Positions 27,684 through 39,191 are shown, counted from the first letter of the stretch. The stretch: DNA of 64,000 nucleotides from Peribacillus simplex (GCF_900156045.1 NZ_FTMX01000001.1:620001-684000), one strand, 5' to 3'. The notes: generated by a model not told the origin, from the sequence alone. A program made the numbers and translations.

Positions 27684-30059
27684 ATGTTAAAGCCAAAAAC
27701 CCGGTGGAACTTACGGACTGCCGATGAAAACAAAGTAGCTGTACTAGCTGAAGAGCTTCATATCACACCTTTGGTTGCAGCCCTGCTTGTGAATCGAGGC
27801 CTGGATACGATTGAAAGTGCCCGATCCTTTTTATTTGTAAAAAATCAAACTTTTCATGATCCATTTTTATTGAAGGATATGGATAAAGCAGTATATAGAA
27901 TACGAGAAGCAATTCAAAATGGAGAAAAAATACGTATATTCGGTGATTATGATGCGGATGGCGTGACATCGACCACAGTGATGATGACGGCGCTGACGAG
28001 ATTGGGGGCCGATGTTGACTTTTATATCCCGAATCGGTTTACAGAAGGATATGGTCCGAATCCGATGGCATTCCGCCTAGCAGCCGACCAAGGGGTGAAG
28101 GTATTAATAACCGTCGATACCGGAATTTCTGCAGTCGATGAAGCGAAACTTGCCGGCGAGCTCGGCATGGATTATATTTTGACCGACCACCATGAACCGG
28201 GACCGGAACTGCCTGAGGCATTGGCGATCATCCATCCTAAACTTGAGGACAGTTCCTATCCATTTAAAGAGCTTGCCGGAGTAGGGGTCGCATTTAAGCT
28301 GGCACACGCCTTGCTTGGGGAAATGCCTGAGGATTTGCTTGAGATAGCGGCAATCGGCACCATAGCGGATTTAGTGCCTTTACAAGGGGAAAACCGCGTC
28401 ATTGCTGCGAAAGGCATCGAGCAGTTACGTTTGACGCGCCGCCCGGGACTTGTTGCCTTAATGAAAGTGGCGAATGTTCAGCAGGAAGCATTGAATGAAG
28501 AATCGATCGGCTTTGCGATGGCACCGCGGATCAATGCTGTCGGGCGCCTTGGAGATGCCGATCCCGCTGTCGATTTATTGATGTCACAAAGTCTGGAAGA
28601 AGCGACGGAACTCGCCCATGAAATCAATGATATCAATAAAGAGCGACAGGAAATGGTTGCGGCAATGGCGGAAGAAGCGATTGCTGAAGTCGAGGAAAAC
28701 TTCCCGCCTGAGTCCAATGGTGTGCTCATCATCGGCAGGGAAGGCTGGAACGCCGGAGTTGTGGGGATTGTGGCCTCTAAACTAGTTGAACGCTTTTACC
28801 GGCCCACGATTGTATTGAGCTATGACCGGGAAAAGGGATTAGCTAAAGGTTCTGCTCGTAGCATCGCCGGTTTCGATCTATTTCAAAGTCTTTCCGCCTG
28901 CCGTGAAATGCTGCCTCATTTCGGTGGACATCCGATGGCTGCTGGAATGACATTGAAAATTGAAGATGTTCAGGAACTCAGGGACCGCATGAACTTGATT
29001 GCGAAGGAACAACTGAACGAAGAGGACTTCATCCCCATTACAAACTTGGACAGGGCAACGACGTTAGCTGAAGTTTCCATTCAAACGATTCAGGAAATGA
29101 GCTTGCTGGCGCCATTTGGGGTTACGAATCCGAAGCCGAAGATCTTGATAGATTCCGTCCAGCTTTCAAGTGTCCGCAAAATTGGTGCCAACCAAAATCA
29201 CTTGAAGGTCCAGCTGGAAGATGGTGAAAAACACAAACTTGACGGAGTGGGCTTCGGTCTCGGTCATTTTGTCGATGAAATAGCTCCGCACGCTTCGGTC
29301 TCGGTCATTGGTGAGCTTTCCATCAATGAGTGGAATAATATGAAAAAGCCCCAGATCTTTGTCCAGGATGTCTCGGTAAACCATTGGCAGTTATTCGATT
29401 ACCGCGGCAAGGGACAGGCAGAGAAGTGGCTTGCCGACATTCCTGTACAAAACCGGAAGATCGTCATTTTCTCGGAAGATATTTATCGCAGATACCCATT
29501 TTTGGAAAACCATCCAGATCTTCTCCATATCAAGAATGAACTGGATGCAGAGCAGCTCGACTGCTTTGAAGGTCATTTGGCATTAATGGACATGCCTCCT
29601 TCAAGGGAATATTTGAAACGGGTGATTGCCAATAAGAACCCTTCGCGTATCTACGCTCACCTTTCCCATGAACAGGACCATTTCTTGAGTACGATGCCAA
29701 CAAGGGATCATTTTAAATGGTTCTATGCCTTCCTTGCCAAAAAGGGTCCGCTTGACGTGAAGAGATACGGTGATGACCTGGCCAAATATCGCGGCTGGTC
29801 GAGAGATACCGTGGATTTCATTTCTAAGGTGTTTTTTGAGCTTGATTTTGTTACAATAGAGAATGGGTTAATTATGCTCACAACCAATGCGAAAAAACGC
29901 GATCTCAGTGAATCTGAATCGTATACAAGAAAGAAAGAGCAATTTGAGCTTGAACAAGAGCTTGTTTATTCTTCCTATCAACAATTATTCGATTGGTTCA
30001 ATCATTATTTAGTTCATGAGGCAACAGACCTTGAGGAGGAAACAAAGCAATGGATTTAA
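27684..30059 (+). CDS. recJ: single-stranded-DNA exonuclease RecJ
   Basis: The 791-aa 5'-3' exonuclease has the DHH-family motifs [28 protein letters not shown] and LTDHHEPG, then the DHHA1 domain with [12 protein letters not shown]. An OB fold and a Firmicute-specific C-terminal domain of about 200 residues follow. It acts in repair of gaps and stalled forks. It overlaps apt by 10 bp. Confidence 0.96.
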   Translation: MLKPKTRWNLRTADENKVAVLAEELHITPLVAALLVNRGLDTIESARSFLFVKNQTFHDPFLLKDMDKAVYRIREAIQNGEKIRIFGDYDADGVTSTTVMMTALTRLGADVDFYIPNRFTEGYGPNPMAFRLAADQGVKVLITVDTGISAVDEAKLAGELGMDYILTDHHEPGPELPEALAIIHPKLEDSSYPFKELAGVGVAFKLAHALLGEMPEDLLEIAAIGTIADLVPLQGENRVIAAKGIEQLRLTRRPGLVALMKVANVQQEALNEESIGFAMAPRINAVGRLGDADPAVDLLMSQSLEEATELAHEINDINKERQEMVAAMAEEAIAEVEENFPPESNGVLIIGREGWNAGVVGIVASKLVERFYRPTIVLSYDREKGLAKGSARSIAGFDLFQSLSACREMLPHFGGHPMAAGMTLKIEDVQELRDRMNLIAKEQLNEEDFIPITNLDRATTLAEVSIQTIQEMSLLAPFGVTNPKPKILIDSVQLSSVRKIGANQNHLKVQLEDGEKHKLDGVGFGLGHFVDEIAPHASVSVIGELSINEWNNMKKPQIFVQDVSVNHWQLFDYRGKGQAEKWLADIPVQNRKIVIFSEDIYRRYPFLENHPDLLHIKNELDAEQLDCFEGHLALMDMPPSREYLKRVIANKNPSRIYAHLSHEQDHFLSTMPTRDHFKWFYAFLAKKGPLDVKRYGDDLAKYRGWSRDTVDFISKVFFELDFVTIENGLIMLTTNAKKRDLSESESYTRKKEQFELEQELVYSSYQQLFDWFNHYLVHEATDLEEETKQWI

Positions 30060-30562
30060 AGCAATATGTAACAATTGTGCAAGACTGGCCAAAACCGGGT
30101 ATTGTCTTCAAAGATATTACAACATTAATGGATAACGGCGCTGCTTATAAATACGCAACAGACCAAATCGTCGAGTACGCTCGCGATAAAAATATCGACT
30201 TGGTGGTCGGGCCGGAAGCACGCGGATTCATTATCGGATGTCCAGTCGCATACTCATTGGAAGTGGGCTTTGCGCCAGTGAGAAAAGAAGGAAAACTTCC
30301 ACGTGAAACGATAAAAGTCGAATATGGATTGGAATATGGCAAGGATGTATTGACAATCCATAAAGATGCCATTAAACCGGGACAGCGTATCCTGATTACG
30401 GATGATTTGCTTGCTACCGGGGGAACAATCGAAGCGACGATCAAATTGGTTGAACAGCTTGGCGGAATCGTAGCCGGGATTGCATTCCTTATTGAATTGA
30501 CCGACTTGGATGGTAAAGATAAATTGGACGGCTATGATGTCTTGACATTAATGAGCTTTTAA
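30050..30562 (+). CDS. apt: adenine phosphoribosyltransferase
   Basis: The 170-aa salvage enzyme makes AMP from adenine and PRPP. It has the Apt N-terminus ([21 protein letters not shown]), ARGFIIG, and the PRPP motif [13 protein letters not shown]. The ATG lies inside the last codons of recJ behind TGAGGAGG. A strong terminator follows. Confidence 0.97.
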   Translation: MDLKQYVTIVQDWPKPGIVFKDITTLMDNGAAYKYATDQIVEYARDKNIDLVVGPEARGFIIGCPVAYSLEVGFAPVRKEGKLPRETIKVEYGLEYGKDVLTIHKDAIKPGQRILITDDLLATGGTIEATIKLVEQLGGIVAGIAFLIELTDLDGKDKLDGYDVLTLMSF

Positions 30563-30568
30563 TAAACG

Positions 30569-30596
30569 AGAGCACCCTGACCAGGGTGCTCTTTTT
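30569..30596 (+). terminator. apt terminator
   Basis: AGAGCACCCT and AGGGTGCTCT with a 4-nt loop, then TTTTT. Confidence 0.92.
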
Positions 30597-30678
30597 CTGT
30601 TTTTACTCATTTTAGCTGGATTTTGTCGAATTTCCAGTGAAAAAATGCACTATTATTCATAAAATACACGTTTAACTC

Positions 30679-30707
30679 TTTACATCCTTGCCTTTTTTTT
30701 CGATAAT
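30679..30707 (+). promoter_or_regulatory. sigma-A promoter of relA
   Basis: TTTACA, 17 nt, GATAAT (five of six matches each). It places a transcript start about 165 nt before the relA ATG and so predicts a long leader. Confidence 0.6.
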
Positions 30708-30753
30708 AGTAATAATAAAGAGTTTTTCTGCTAATAAGTTTATTTGCACTTTT

Positions 30754-30781
30754 ATCCGTTTAAGCGGATTTATTTTTTTTC
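30754..30781 (+). terminator. terminator-like hairpin in the relA leader
   Basis: ATCCGT, loop TTAA, GCGGAT (one wobble pair) is followed by a T-rich tract. It lies downstream of the relA promoter and about 100 nt upstream of the start codon, so it could attenuate relA. It could equally be an unremarkable weak hairpin. Confidence 0.4.
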
Positions 30782-30881
30782 GCAAAAATTGTCACGTTTT
30801 GCAGAATAAAGGGAAGTGCTACCAATCATACTCAATCCGGATCATATCCGGTGGCAGTTAAAGTGGGGTTAAGGTGATTAA

Positions 30882-33080
30882 ATGGCTAATGATCAAATAT
30901 TGACTGCCGAGCAGGTTGTGGAACGGGCCAGCTTATATCTTCAGCCGGAAGAAGCTGAATTTATCCATAGAGCGTTTAAGTATGCAGAGTATGCTCACCG
31001 AGAACAATTCCGTAAATCGGGAGAGCCGTATATTATTCATCCGATTCAAGTAGCGGGCATTCTGGCTGATCTTGAAATGGACCCTGCAACCATTGCGGCA
31101 GGTTTTTTACATGATGTTGTTGAAGACACGGAGATCACTTTAAAGGATATTGAAGAAAATTTCAGTCCTGAAGTCGCCATGCTTGTGGATGGCGTGACCA
31201 AGTTAGGGAAAATCAAATACAAGTCACAGCAGGAGCAACAGGCGGAAAATCATCGGAAAATGTTCGTGGCGATGGCCCAGGATATACGGGTCATCTTGAT
31301 CAAGCTCGCGGACAGACTGCATAATATGCGGACATTGAAGCATCTGCCGCAGGAAAAGCAGAGAAGGATATCGAACGAAACGTTGGAAATCTTCGCACCG
31401 CTTGCCCATCGTCTTGGTATCAGCACGATTAAATGGGAACTGGAAGATACTGCACTAAGGTATTTGAATCCTCAGCAGTATTACCGAATCGTCAACCTGA
31501 TGAAGAAAAAGCGTGCAGAACGTGAAAACTATCTGGAAGAAGTCATTGATGAAGTGCGTAAAAACGTTGAGGAAGTCAACATTAAGGCTGACCTATCCGG
31601 CAGGCCGAAACATATATACAGCATTTATCGCAAAATGGCTTTGCAGAATAAACAGTTCAGCGAAATTTATGATTTGCTTGCAGTTCGGATCGTCGTCAAT
31701 AGCATAAAAGATTGCTATGCCGTTTTAGGGATCATCCATACATGCTGGAAGCCGATGCCTGGCCGATTCAAAGACTATATCGCGATGCCGAAGCCGAATA
31801 TGTATCAATCACTTCATACGACGGTGATCGGACCGAAAGGCGATCCGCTGGAAGTGCAGATCCGTACTTCCGATATGCATCGCATTGCCGAGTTCGGGGT
31901 TGCTGCGCACTGGGCTTATAAAGAGGGAAAAGATGTCGGTGAACAGCCTTCACTGGAAGAAAAATTGACATGGTTCCGGGAAATTCTTGAATTCCAGGAT
32001 GATGCGACTAATGCCGAGGAATTCATGGAATCCCTTAAAATAGATCTCTTTTCTGATATGGTATTCATTTTCACTCCAAAAGGCGATGTCATCGAACTGC
32101 CATCAGGATCCAACCCGATTGATTTCGCTTACCGGATTCACTCGGAAATCGGAAATAAAACGATTGGTGCCAAAGTGAACGGGAAAATGGTACCGCTGGA
32201 TTATAAACTGAAAACTGGCGACATCATAGAAATCTTAACATCGAAGCATTCATATGGCCCAAGTCAGGATTGGCTTAAGCTAACGCAAACATCTCAAGCG
32301 AAAAATAAAATCCGCCAATTTTTCAAGAAGCAGCGCCGGGAAGAAAATATCGAAAAAGGCAAAGAGCTTGTTGAAAAGGAAATCAAGGATATGGAGTTCG
32401 ACCTGAAGGAAATCCTGGCTGCCGAGAATATCAGGCGTGTTGCGGATAAATTCAACTTCCTGAATGAAGAGGATATGTATGCAGCAGTCGGATATAACGG
32501 AATAACAGCCCTTCAGGTAGCTAACCGCCTGACCGAAAAATGGCGTAAGCAGAAAATGGTCGAGCAAGAAGCGGATATTTCTGAAGCGGTAGCCGATCTG
32601 AAAACCTTCTCCAATACATCTAAAAAACGTGACTCAGGCGTACAGGTACCGGGGATTGATAACCTGCTTATCCGTTTATCACGCTGTTGCAACCCAGTAC
32701 CAGGGGACGAAATCGTTGGTTATATAACCAAAGGCCGTGGAGTTTCAGTTCATAGACAAGATTGCCCGAACCTGGATAGCGGGGAAGCCGATCATCGCCT
32801 CGTACCGGTTGAATGGGAAAGTACGATCAACGAACGCAAGGAATACATCGTTGAAATTGAAATCAGCGGCTATGACCGTCGCGGCTTATTAAACGAAGTG
32901 CTGCAAGCCGTCAATGAAACCAAGACCAACATTTCAGCGGTCTCGGGTAAATCCGACAGGAATAAGGTGGCGACCATTCACATGTCGATCTATATTCATA
33001 ACATTGCCCATTTACAAAAGGTCGTCGACCGTATTAAGCAAATTTCGGATGTTTATTCCGTCAGAAGGATAATGAACTAA
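30882..33080 (+). CDS. relA: bifunctional (p)ppGpp synthetase/hydrolase Rel
   Basis: The 732-aa stringent-response enzyme has an HD hydrolase domain ([32 protein letters not shown]), a synthetase domain ([19 protein letters not shown]), TGS ([28 protein letters not shown] in sequence, about residues 390-450), a zinc-finger region ([17 protein letters not shown]) and a C-terminal ACT domain. The RFKD motif and the intact HD motif indicate both synthesis and hydrolysis. dtd follows after 15 bp, as in B. subtilis. Confidence 0.96.
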   Translation: MANDQILTAEQVVERASLYLQPEEAEFIHRAFKYAEYAHREQFRKSGEPYIIHPIQVAGILADLEMDPATIAAGFLHDVVEDTEITLKDIEENFSPEVAMLVDGVTKLGKIKYKSQQEQQAENHRKMFVAMAQDIRVILIKLADRLHNMRTLKHLPQEKQRRISNETLEIFAPLAHRLGISTIKWELEDTALRYLNPQQYYRIVNLMKKKRAERENYLEEVIDEVRKNVEEVNIKADLSGRPKHIYSIYRKMALQNKQFSEIYDLLAVRIVVNSIKDCYAVLGIIHTCWKPMPGRFKDYIAMPKPNMYQSLHTTVIGPKGDPLEVQIRTSDMHRIAEFGVAAHWAYKEGKDVGEQPSLEEKLTWFREILEFQDDATNAEEFMESLKIDLFSDMVFIFTPKGDVIELPSGSNPIDFAYRIHSEIGNKTIGAKVNGKMVPLDYKLKTGDIIEILTSKHSYGPSQDWLKLTQTSQAKNKIRQFFKKQRREENIEKGKELVEKEIKDMEFDLKEILAAENIRRVADKFNFLNEEDMYAAVGYNGITALQVANRLTEKWRKQKMVEQEADISEAVADLKTFSNTSKKRDSGVQVPGIDNLLIRLSRCCNPVPGDEIVGYITKGRGVSVHRQDCPNLDSGEADHRLVPVEWESTINERKEYIVEIEISGYDRRGLLNEVLQAVNETKTNISAVSGKSDRNKVATIHMSIYIHNIAHLQKVVDRIKQISDVYSVRRIMN

Positions 33081-33095
33081 GGAGTTTTTATTGCC

Positions 33096-33539
33096 ATGCG
33101 TGTTGTTTTACAACGTTCCAAAGCGGCAAAAGTCGTTGTCGCAGACCAAATAATCGGGCAAATCGACAGCGGGCTCGTCCTGTTGGTTGGTATAACACAT
33201 GGTGATACCATCGATGACGCCGCCTATTTGGCCGATAAGATTGTCAATCTAAGAATATTTGAAGATGAAAATGAAAAGATGAACCATTCACTATTGGATG
33301 TGGGAGGTTCGATTTTATCAGTTTCACAATTCACCTTATACGGCGATTGCCGTAAAGGCCGTCGACCCAATTTCATGGACGCCGCCCGTCCTGAAGAGGC
33401 GAATGAATTATATGAAGCATTCAACGAGGAACTCCGCAAAAGAGGCATCCATACGGAAACAGGTCAATTTGGTGCCATGATGGATGTTCAGCTTACTAAT
33501 GACGGTCCCGTTACATTAATACTTGAAAGCAAGAAATGA
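33096..33539 (+). CDS. dtd: D-aminoacyl-tRNA deacylase
   Basis: The 147-aa proofreading enzyme removes D-amino acids (and Gly from tRNA-Ala) from tRNA. The two active-site motifs [10 protein letters not shown] and [10 protein letters not shown] (NxGP-type) are present. It is co-oriented with relA. Confidence 0.96.
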   Translation: MRVVLQRSKAAKVVVADQIIGQIDSGLVLLVGITHGDTIDDAAYLADKIVNLRIFEDENEKMNHSLLDVGGSILSVSQFTLYGDCRKGRRPNFMDAARPEEANELYEAFNEELRKRGIHTETGQFGAMMDVQLTNDGPVTLILESKK

Positions 33540-33561
33540 CCTGCTGCGGCAGGTTTTTTTT
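33539..33561 (+). terminator. terminator of relA-dtd
   Basis: ACCTGC, TGCG, GCAGGT followed by a run of T, beginning at the dtd stop. Confidence 0.88.
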
Positions 33562-33573
33562 GTTGGGGTAAGG

Positions 33574-33612
33574 GCAGAAAAGCCAGCTTCGATGCGAAGC
33601 TGGCTTTTCTGC
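33574..33612 (-). terminator. terminator of the amidase gene
   Basis: GCAGAAAAGCCAGCTTC and its perfect complement enclose a 5-nt loop next to the stop of the minus-strand amidase gene. The 17-bp stem ends in A/T-rich pairs. Confidence 0.8.
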
Positions 33613-35382
33613 TTATTTAAAGTATCGCGCCAATCCATTGTAAATGGCCGATGTGATTTTTTCTTGATATTCATTTGATGTTAACGTCAATTCTTCCACT
33701 GGATTACTTAAATAACCTAGTTCAATGAGTGTAGCTACCCGTTTATTTTCACGGATGACATGAAAATTCCCGTAACGTGATCCACGATTGGGCACCTGCA
33801 TCGTAGAACCGAGTGAATTGGCCAGTGTAGCCGCCAATGCACGCTGATAGTCATGATAGTAGTATGTTGTTATCCCGCTGGTGATCTGGTCCTTGGTGCT
33901 ATCATAATGGAGGCTGATGAAAGCATCCGCGTTATGTATATGTGAAGTGCTGACCCGGGAAGGGAGTGGAACATAGGTATTTCCGCTTCTGGTCAGGAGC
34001 ACTTTAGCTCCTGCCGCCTGAAGTTTGTCCCGCAGCAATTCTGCCGTTCGAGTCGTCAGGTTTTTCTCAAGTGTTCCACCGGCGCCGATTGTACCGCTAT
34101 CCCTGCCGCCATGGCCGGGATCGATCACAATGGTTTTATCCTTTAAGTATTTCTCAACGCCAGGCCGTTGGATCTGCTCGGGATTCCCTTCGACCGTCAC
34201 GATCCATCCGGCCACATAAGCTGTTTTTCCGCCCTTAAGTTTAAGGGAATACCAGTCGCCTTCCATACCAGATGCGGAGAACGTTTCACCTGCATTGGCC
34301 TGCTCGACAATCTCTGAGTTGCCATCAGGCCCACTTCTAAGGATCGTACCATCATGAATGATGGTAATCTTGTTTCCTTTTACATCAACCTTTTTTTCCT
34401 TCGCCGCTTGTTCAACATTCTCCTTTTCAAGGTACCAACTCACGACCCAGCCCTTTTTTGAACCGGAGAGCTTTATCTGTGTCATATTTCCCTTTGTTTG
34501 CAGCACGGCGTAAGTCTCATCCTTGTTCACCGAACCGATGACCTTGCTTGAGAGAGAGGCTTCTTTCCTGACATTTAAACCCGTAGCGGTCACCCTTGCA
34601 GTGGCGCCTGCCGTAGCATTTTTCATATCATCTTTATCTTCGTTTACTTGTATGTAAGGTTCAGCTACCCAACCGCGGACTCCTTGGAAATCAATTTCAG
34701 CCCATTCATTTTCAACCCTGTAAACGGTCACTGACGTATTTACATTCAGCTTTCCGAGTGAGGCACTGCTTGTCGATGGTTCCGAACGGACATTGAGCCG
34801 GTCCACCAAAGTTACACCGGTTTTTACGGATTGATTCGTTTCTTTTTTCTTGGTTGAATCTTTCTTCGCTGCATTTCCTGATGCTTCGGGAAGCTTCAAG
34901 TAGTCAGAAGAGACCCAGCCTTCGATATCAGCCGTGTTGACCTTAATCCAATTTTCATTCTTTTCAATGATGTCAACAGCCGTTCCTTTACTCAAGGATC
35001 CAACCGTTTGAAATGTAGTGCCGGGACCTGTACGGACACGGACGGAGCTGCCTGTTATCACACCTTGTCCGGCTTCCTTTTTGACCTGATTGGTATCAGA
35101 CCCCGTTTGTTTCTCCACTAACCAATTGGCAACCCATCCCGTTTTGCCGGCGCCGATCCGGATTTCGATCCAGTCGCCATCTTCATTCAGAATGGGATAC
35201 GATTCCCCTTTTTCCAGTTTTTTTACGATAGGGAAACTGAGTCCTGCACCTTCACGGACATTGACCACTTGGGTCGTCACGATATTTTCCCCTTCATCTT
35301 TTCCAAAAGCGTGATTGACGGGGAAAATCGCTGATAATATCAGCATCAGTGTCAGGCCGAATAAACCCGATTTCTTCTTCAT
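33613..35382 (-). CDS. secreted N-acetylmuramoyl-L-alanine amidase with five SH3b domains
   Basis: The 589-aa protein has a signal peptide (about 1-27). Five SH3b cell-wall-binding domains follow (about 36-90, 108-165, 188-247, 260-320, 335-398), each with an NVR- or RSGP-type motif and a closing GWV or AGW. A C-terminal Amidase_3 domain (about 412-589) has the zinc ligands in DPGHGG, LEKNL and SLHYDS and the catalytic Glu in LIELGYLSN. It cleaves the bond between MurNAc and the stem peptide. It corresponds in place to B. subtilis YrvJ, between dtd and hisS. Confidence 0.92.
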   Translation of the reverse strand: MKKKSGLFGLTLMLILSAIFPVNHAFGKDEGENIVTTQVVNVREGAGLSFPIVKKLEKGESYPILNEDGDWIEIRIGAGKTGWVANWLVEKQTGSDTNQVKKEAGQGVITGSSVRVRTGPGTTFQTVGSLSKGTAVDIIEKNENWIKVNTADIEGWVSSDYLKLPEASGNAAKKDSTKKKETNQSVKTGVTLVDRLNVRSEPSTSSASLGKLNVNTSVTVYRVENEWAEIDFQGVRGWVAEPYIQVNEDKDDMKNATAGATARVTATGLNVRKEASLSSKVIGSVNKDETYAVLQTKGNMTQIKLSGSKKGWVVSWYLEKENVEQAAKEKKVDVKGNKITIIHDGTILRSGPDGNSEIVEQANAGETFSASGMEGDWYSLKLKGGKTAYVAGWIVTVEGNPEQIQRPGVEKYLKDKTIVIDPGHGGRDSGTIGAGGTLEKNLTTRTAELLRDKLQAAGAKVLLTRSGNTYVPLPSRVSTSHIHNADAFISLHYDSTKDQITSGITTYYYHDYQRALAATLANSLGSTMQVPNRGSRYGNFHVIRENKRVATLIELGYLSNPVEELTLTSNEYQEKITSAIYNGLARYFK

Positions 35383-35509
35383 AAGTTGTCTCTCCCTTTT
35401 AATGCTATATGTATGTATTCTCTTTCAATGAAAATTTCCCTCTTTCCCTGTGCAAAAAACATTTTTTTTAGGAAAGAATAGAGCTTATATAACTCTAGGA
35501 GGGAACCAC

Positions 35510-35683
35510 ATGAAATTCAGCGAAAAAGATCAAACGAGCTTAAGCGGAGGCAATCAAGTACTGGGTGTCGATTTTCACGATTTCATTCAAAAGGAACAAA
35601 GCGCAAACCATGTTGAATTGGCATCCGAATTCGGAGTCAATGTCCGGACGATCAAAAATTTGAAAAAACGTTTGAACCAATAA
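35510..35683 (+). CDS. 57-aa protein with sigma-70 region 4-like HTH (YrzK position)
   Basis: The small protein ends in a helix-turn-helix-like segment (HVELASEFGVNVRTIKNLKKRL) resembling the -35 recognition helices of sigma factors. The N-terminal half is not recognisable. The ATG at 35510 follows CTAGGAGGG; the frame extending upstream to 35450 has no binding site. It lies between the amidase gene and hisS, where B. subtilis has yrzK. The function is unknown. Confidence 0.7.
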   Translation: MKFSEKDQTSLSGGNQVLGVDFHDFIQKEQSANHVELASEFGVNVRTIKNLKKRLNQ

Positions 35684-35708
35684 AATGCGACAAAATCCTC
35701 AGACTGCC

Positions 35709-35737
35709 TTGACATTTGATGTTAACGTCCGTATGAT
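35709..35737 (+). promoter_or_regulatory. sigma-A promoter of the hisS-aspS leader
   Basis: A perfect TTGACA, 17 nt, then TATGAT (five of six). It starts the T-box leader transcript at about 35745. Confidence 0.85.
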
Positions 35738-35764
35738 TATAAAATATCAGACTTATTACTGCAA

Positions 35765-36032
35765 TAACCAATGATGGAGAAGAGTAATTAAGAAACACAT
35801 GAAAAGAGAGGAAATGCCGAGGCTGAAAGCATTCCACATGATGACTTAATGAAAGAACCCTCCGTAGGCTTCACTCCGAACGGATTTACTTAATAGGAGA
35901 TGGACGTAAAACAGGCGTTAACTGTTCTTGAGCGGGGGCACTTTTTTGTGCTTCAACTAGGGTGGCACCACGGGATATCCAAACTCTCGTCCCTTGTAAC
36001 GGATAAGTTACAAGGGGCGGGAGTTTTTTGTT
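35765..36032 (+). ncRNA. T-box riboswitch upstream of hisS-aspS
   Basis: The leader contains the T-box sequence AGGGTGGCACCACG (35959-35972) and a strong terminator (35981-36030, AACTCTCGTCCC... with GGGCGGGAGTTTTTT) that can re-pair with it. Stem I is visible: AGTA (35783-35786), helix ATTAAG (35787-35792) with CTTAAT (35845-35850), distal CATG/CATG and GGAAATGC/GCATTCC, then the specifier side GAAAGAACC (35851-35859). Uncharged tRNA is expected to stabilise the antiterminator and turn on hisS-aspS. The specifier triplet is unclear: GAA or AAC fits the loop position, not CAC or GAC. Confidence 0.93.
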
Positions 36033-36094
36033 TGGAAAAAATCAGTATAGCGCCGTATCAGAAAGGGCGTCTTGCTTTAAAGGAGGAAACACAC

Positions 36095-37366
36095 ATGTCT
36101 ATTCAGATTCCTAGAGGTACCCAGGATTTATTGCCTGGCCAAACGGAAATTTGGCAGTACATCGAGAACACGGCGCGTGAGATTTGTCACCGTTACCAAT
36201 ATAAAGAAATCCGCACACCGATTTTTGAGCATACGGAATTATTTTTACGCGGTGTAGGGGATACAACCGATATCGTACAAAAAGAAATGTATTCATTTCA
36301 AGATCGCGGTGAAAGGAACTTAACCCTTCGTCCGGAAGGCACTGCATCGGTTGTACGGTCATATATCGAGAACAAAATGTTCGGGTGGGCCAATCAACCG
36401 GTCAAGCTTTATTATATCGGGCCGATGTTCCGTTACGAACGTCCGCAAGCAGGTCGGTTCCGCCAGTTCGTTCAATTCGGCATTGAAGCTTTAGGAAGTA
36501 AGGATCCAGGAATCGATGCAGAGGTTCTGTCACTTGCGATGAACCTTTACAAGGAACTTGGTTTGAAAAAGCTGAAACTTGTGATCAACAGCCTTGGTGA
36601 TAAGGAAAGCCGGACAGCGCATCGCAATGCGTTAATCAAGCATTTCGAACCGCGCATCGGCGAGTTTTGCGGCGATTGCCAAAACCGTCTCGAAAAAAAT
36701 CCTTTGCGTATCCTTGATTGCAAAAAGGATCACGATCACGAATTGATGAGCACGGCCCCTTCCATCATTGAATATTTAAATGATGAATCCCGTATCTATT
36801 TCGAAAAGGTGAAACAGCACTTAACCGATTTGGAAATCGATTTCGTCGAAGATCCGACCCTGGTGCGGGGCTTGGATTACTATAATCATACCGCATTTGA
36901 AATCATGAGTGATGCAGAAGGCTTTGGCGCCATCACTACCCTTTGCGGAGGCGGCCGTTATAACGGGCTGTCTGAAGAACTTGGCGGACCGGAAACACCG
37001 GGAATCGGCTTTGCACTAAGCATTGAACGTCTGATTGCTGCCCTCCAAGCAGAAAACATCGAGCTTCCGATCAAAAAGGGAATTGACTGCTATCTTGTCT
37101 CATTAGGTGAAACAGCCAAGGATTATACCGTCAAACTTGCCCATCAATTGCGGAATGCTGGTTTCACCGTCGAAAAAGACTATCAAGACCGTAAAGTGAA
37201 AGCACAATTCAAATCAGCCGACCGCCTCGAAGCAAGATATGTGGCGACACTCGGGGATGATGAATTGGCAAATAATAAAATCAATGTGAAGTTCATGGAA
37301 ACTGGAGAACAAGTCCAAGTGGAACTTGCTACATTCGTTGAACAATTCAAAAAGCTACAGGCTTAA
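36095..37366 (+). CDS. hisS: histidyl-tRNA synthetase
   Basis: The 423-aa class II synthetase has [12 protein letters not shown] at the N-terminus, motif 2 ([17 protein letters not shown]), the histidine motifs [15 protein letters not shown] and GGGRYNGL, and the C-terminal anticodon-binding domain. An open frame continues upstream through the T-box, but the real start is the ATG at 36095 behind AAAGGAGG. aspS follows after 12 bp. Confidence 0.97.
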   Translation: MSIQIPRGTQDLLPGQTEIWQYIENTAREICHRYQYKEIRTPIFEHTELFLRGVGDTTDIVQKEMYSFQDRGERNLTLRPEGTASVVRSYIENKMFGWANQPVKLYYIGPMFRYERPQAGRFRQFVQFGIEALGSKDPGIDAEVLSLAMNLYKELGLKKLKLVINSLGDKESRTAHRNALIKHFEPRIGEFCGDCQNRLEKNPLRILDCKKDHDHELMSTAPSIIEYLNDESRIYFEKVKQHLTDLEIDFVEDPTLVRGLDYYNHTAFEIMSDAEGFGAITTLCGGGRYNGLSEELGGPETPGIGFALSIERLIAALQAENIELPIKKGIDCYLVSLGETAKDYTVKLAHQLRNAGFTVEKDYQDRKVKAQFKSADRLEARYVATLGDDELANNKINVKFMETGEQVQVELATFVEQFKKLQA

Positions 37367-37378
37367 GGGGGAAATACC

Positions 37379-39148
37379 ATGTTTGGCAGAACATACTTCA
37401 ATGGTGAAGTGACAGAAGCAGCAATTGGTGAAAAAGTAACATTAAAAGGTTGGGTACAAAAACGCCGGGATTTGGGCGGGGTCATCTTTATCGACCTTCG
37501 TGACAGAAGCGGAGTCGTCCAAGTCGTTTTCAATCCGGACATCTCGGCAGAAGCGCTGGCCACAGCCGAAAAGATCCGTAATGAATACGTCCTTGATATC
37601 CAAGGGACAGTCATCAAACGTGATGAAGCCAACTTCAATCCGAACGTAACAACAGGAACGGTCGAAGTTCAAGCTGAAAACGTTACAATTTTAAACGAAG
37701 CAAAGACCCCTCCATTCATCATTGATGAAAGAACGGATGTGTCAGAAGACATCCGCTTGAAATATCGTTATTTGGACCTTCGTCGTCCAGCGATGTTCGA
37801 AACGCTGAAAATGCGTAACCAAACAACAAAAGCGATCCGTGACTACTTGGACGGTGAAGGCTTCCTTGATATCGAAACACCTATTTTAACCAAAAGTACA
37901 CCTGAAGGAGCACGTGATTATTTAGTGCCTAGCCGTGTACACGAAGGTGAGTTCTATGCGCTTCCGCAGTCACCGCAAATCTTCAAGCAGCTATTGATGG
38001 TATCAGGTTTCGAACGTTATTATCAAATTGCCCGCTGTTTCCGTGATGAAGACTTACGTGCTGACAGACAGCCTGAATTCACGCAAATCGATATTGAAAC
38101 AAGCTTCATGAGCCAAGAAGATATCATTAACACAGCTGAAAACATGATGGCTAAAGTGATGAAAGACGTAAAAGGATTGGACGTAACACTGCCATTCCCT
38201 AGAATGACCTACAATGAAGCAATGAGCCGTTACGGTTCCGACAAACCGGATACACGTTTCGGAATGGAACTTAAAGATGTTTCCGAAATCGTCAAAGACA
38301 GTGATTTCAAAGTGTTCACCGGCGCTGTTGCAAACGGCGGACAAGTTAAGGCGATCGTCGTTAAGGACGGAAATGCGGACTATTCCCGTAAAGATATCGA
38401 TGCATTGGCTGAATTTGCAGCGATTTACGGTGCAAAAGGCCTTGCATGGCTGAAAGTTGAAGAAGACGGCGTAAAAGGGCCGATCGCCAAATTCTTCGCA
38501 GAAGATCAAGAGCAATTAGTATCTGCATTGGAAGCTGAAGTGGGCGATTTAATCTTATTCGTAGCGGATAAGAAAGGCATCGTAGCCGATGCACTTGGAG
38601 CACTTCGCAACAAGCTTGGTAAAGAAAGAGGCTTGATCGACCAAAGCAAATTCAACTTCCTATGGGTGACGGACTGGCCACTATTTGAATATGACGAAGA
38701 AGAAGGACGCTACTATGCAGCACACCATCCATTCACAATGCCATTCCGTGAAGACATGGACAAACTGGAATCAGACCCAGCAAGCGTACGTGCACAAGCA
38801 TATGACCTTGTCTTGAACGGCTACGAACTTGGCGGCGGATCACTGCGGATATTCGAACGCGACGTTCAGGAAAAAATGTTCAAAGTACTTGGATTCTCCG
38901 AAGAAGAAGCAAACGCACAATTCGGCTTCCTAATGGATGCATTCGAATACGGAACACCTCCACACGGTGGGATTGCTCTTGGATTGGACCGCATGGTCAT
39001 GCTGCTCGCAGGCCGCACGAACCTTCGCGACACCATCGCGTTCCCGAAAACAGCAAGCGCAAGCGACCTGCTCGTTGACGCACCGAGTACTGTAAGTGAC
39101 AAGCAATTGGCTGAACTGAACCTAAGACTTGCAGCACTTAAAAAATAA
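37379..39148 (+). CDS. aspS: aspartyl-tRNA synthetase
   Basis: The 589-aa bacterial-type class II enzyme has an N-terminal OB anticodon-binding fold ([22 protein letters not shown] in sequence, about 22-43). The catalytic core has [23 protein letters not shown], motif 2 [20 protein letters not shown] (about 216-235) and motif 3 [18 protein letters not shown] domain is inserted at about 290-410. It is in an operon with hisS under T-box control. Confidence 0.97.
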   Translation: MFGRTYFNGEVTEAAIGEKVTLKGWVQKRRDLGGVIFIDLRDRSGVVQVVFNPDISAEALATAEKIRNEYVLDIQGTVIKRDEANFNPNVTTGTVEVQAENVTILNEAKTPPFIIDERTDVSEDIRLKYRYLDLRRPAMFETLKMRNQTTKAIRDYLDGEGFLDIETPILTKSTPEGARDYLVPSRVHEGEFYALPQSPQIFKQLLMVSGFERYYQIARCFRDEDLRADRQPEFTQIDIETSFMSQEDIINTAENMMAKVMKDVKGLDVTLPFPRMTYNEAMSRYGSDKPDTRFGMELKDVSEIVKDSDFKVFTGAVANGGQVKAIVVKDGNADYSRKDIDALAEFAAIYGAKGLAWLKVEEDGVKGPIAKFFAEDQEQLVSALEAEVGDLILFVADKKGIVADALGALRNKLGKERGLIDQSKFNFLWVTDWPLFEYDEEEGRYYAAHHPFTMPFREDMDKLESDPASVRAQAYDLVLNGYELGGGSLRIFERDVQEKMFKVLGFSEEEANAQFGFLMDAFEYGTPPHGGIALGLDRMVMLLAGRTNLRDTIAFPKTASASDLLVDAPSTVSDKQLAELNLRLAALKK

Positions 39149-39163
39149 TTTTTTTGGAAAAAA

Positions 39164-39191
39164 TATGAAAAAATACCTAGGTGTTTTTTCT
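39164..39191 (+). terminator. possible aspS terminator
   Basis: GAAAAAATACC and GGTGTTTTTTC flank TA and form an AT-rich palindrome ending in a T run, just after aspS and just before the 6S promoter. Confidence 0.5.

Noticed and set aside
35900..36094. N-terminal extension of hisS running through the T-box terminator
   Set aside because: The region is structured leader RNA; orthologues start at [10 protein letters not shown] and the strong AAAGGAGG stands before 36095.
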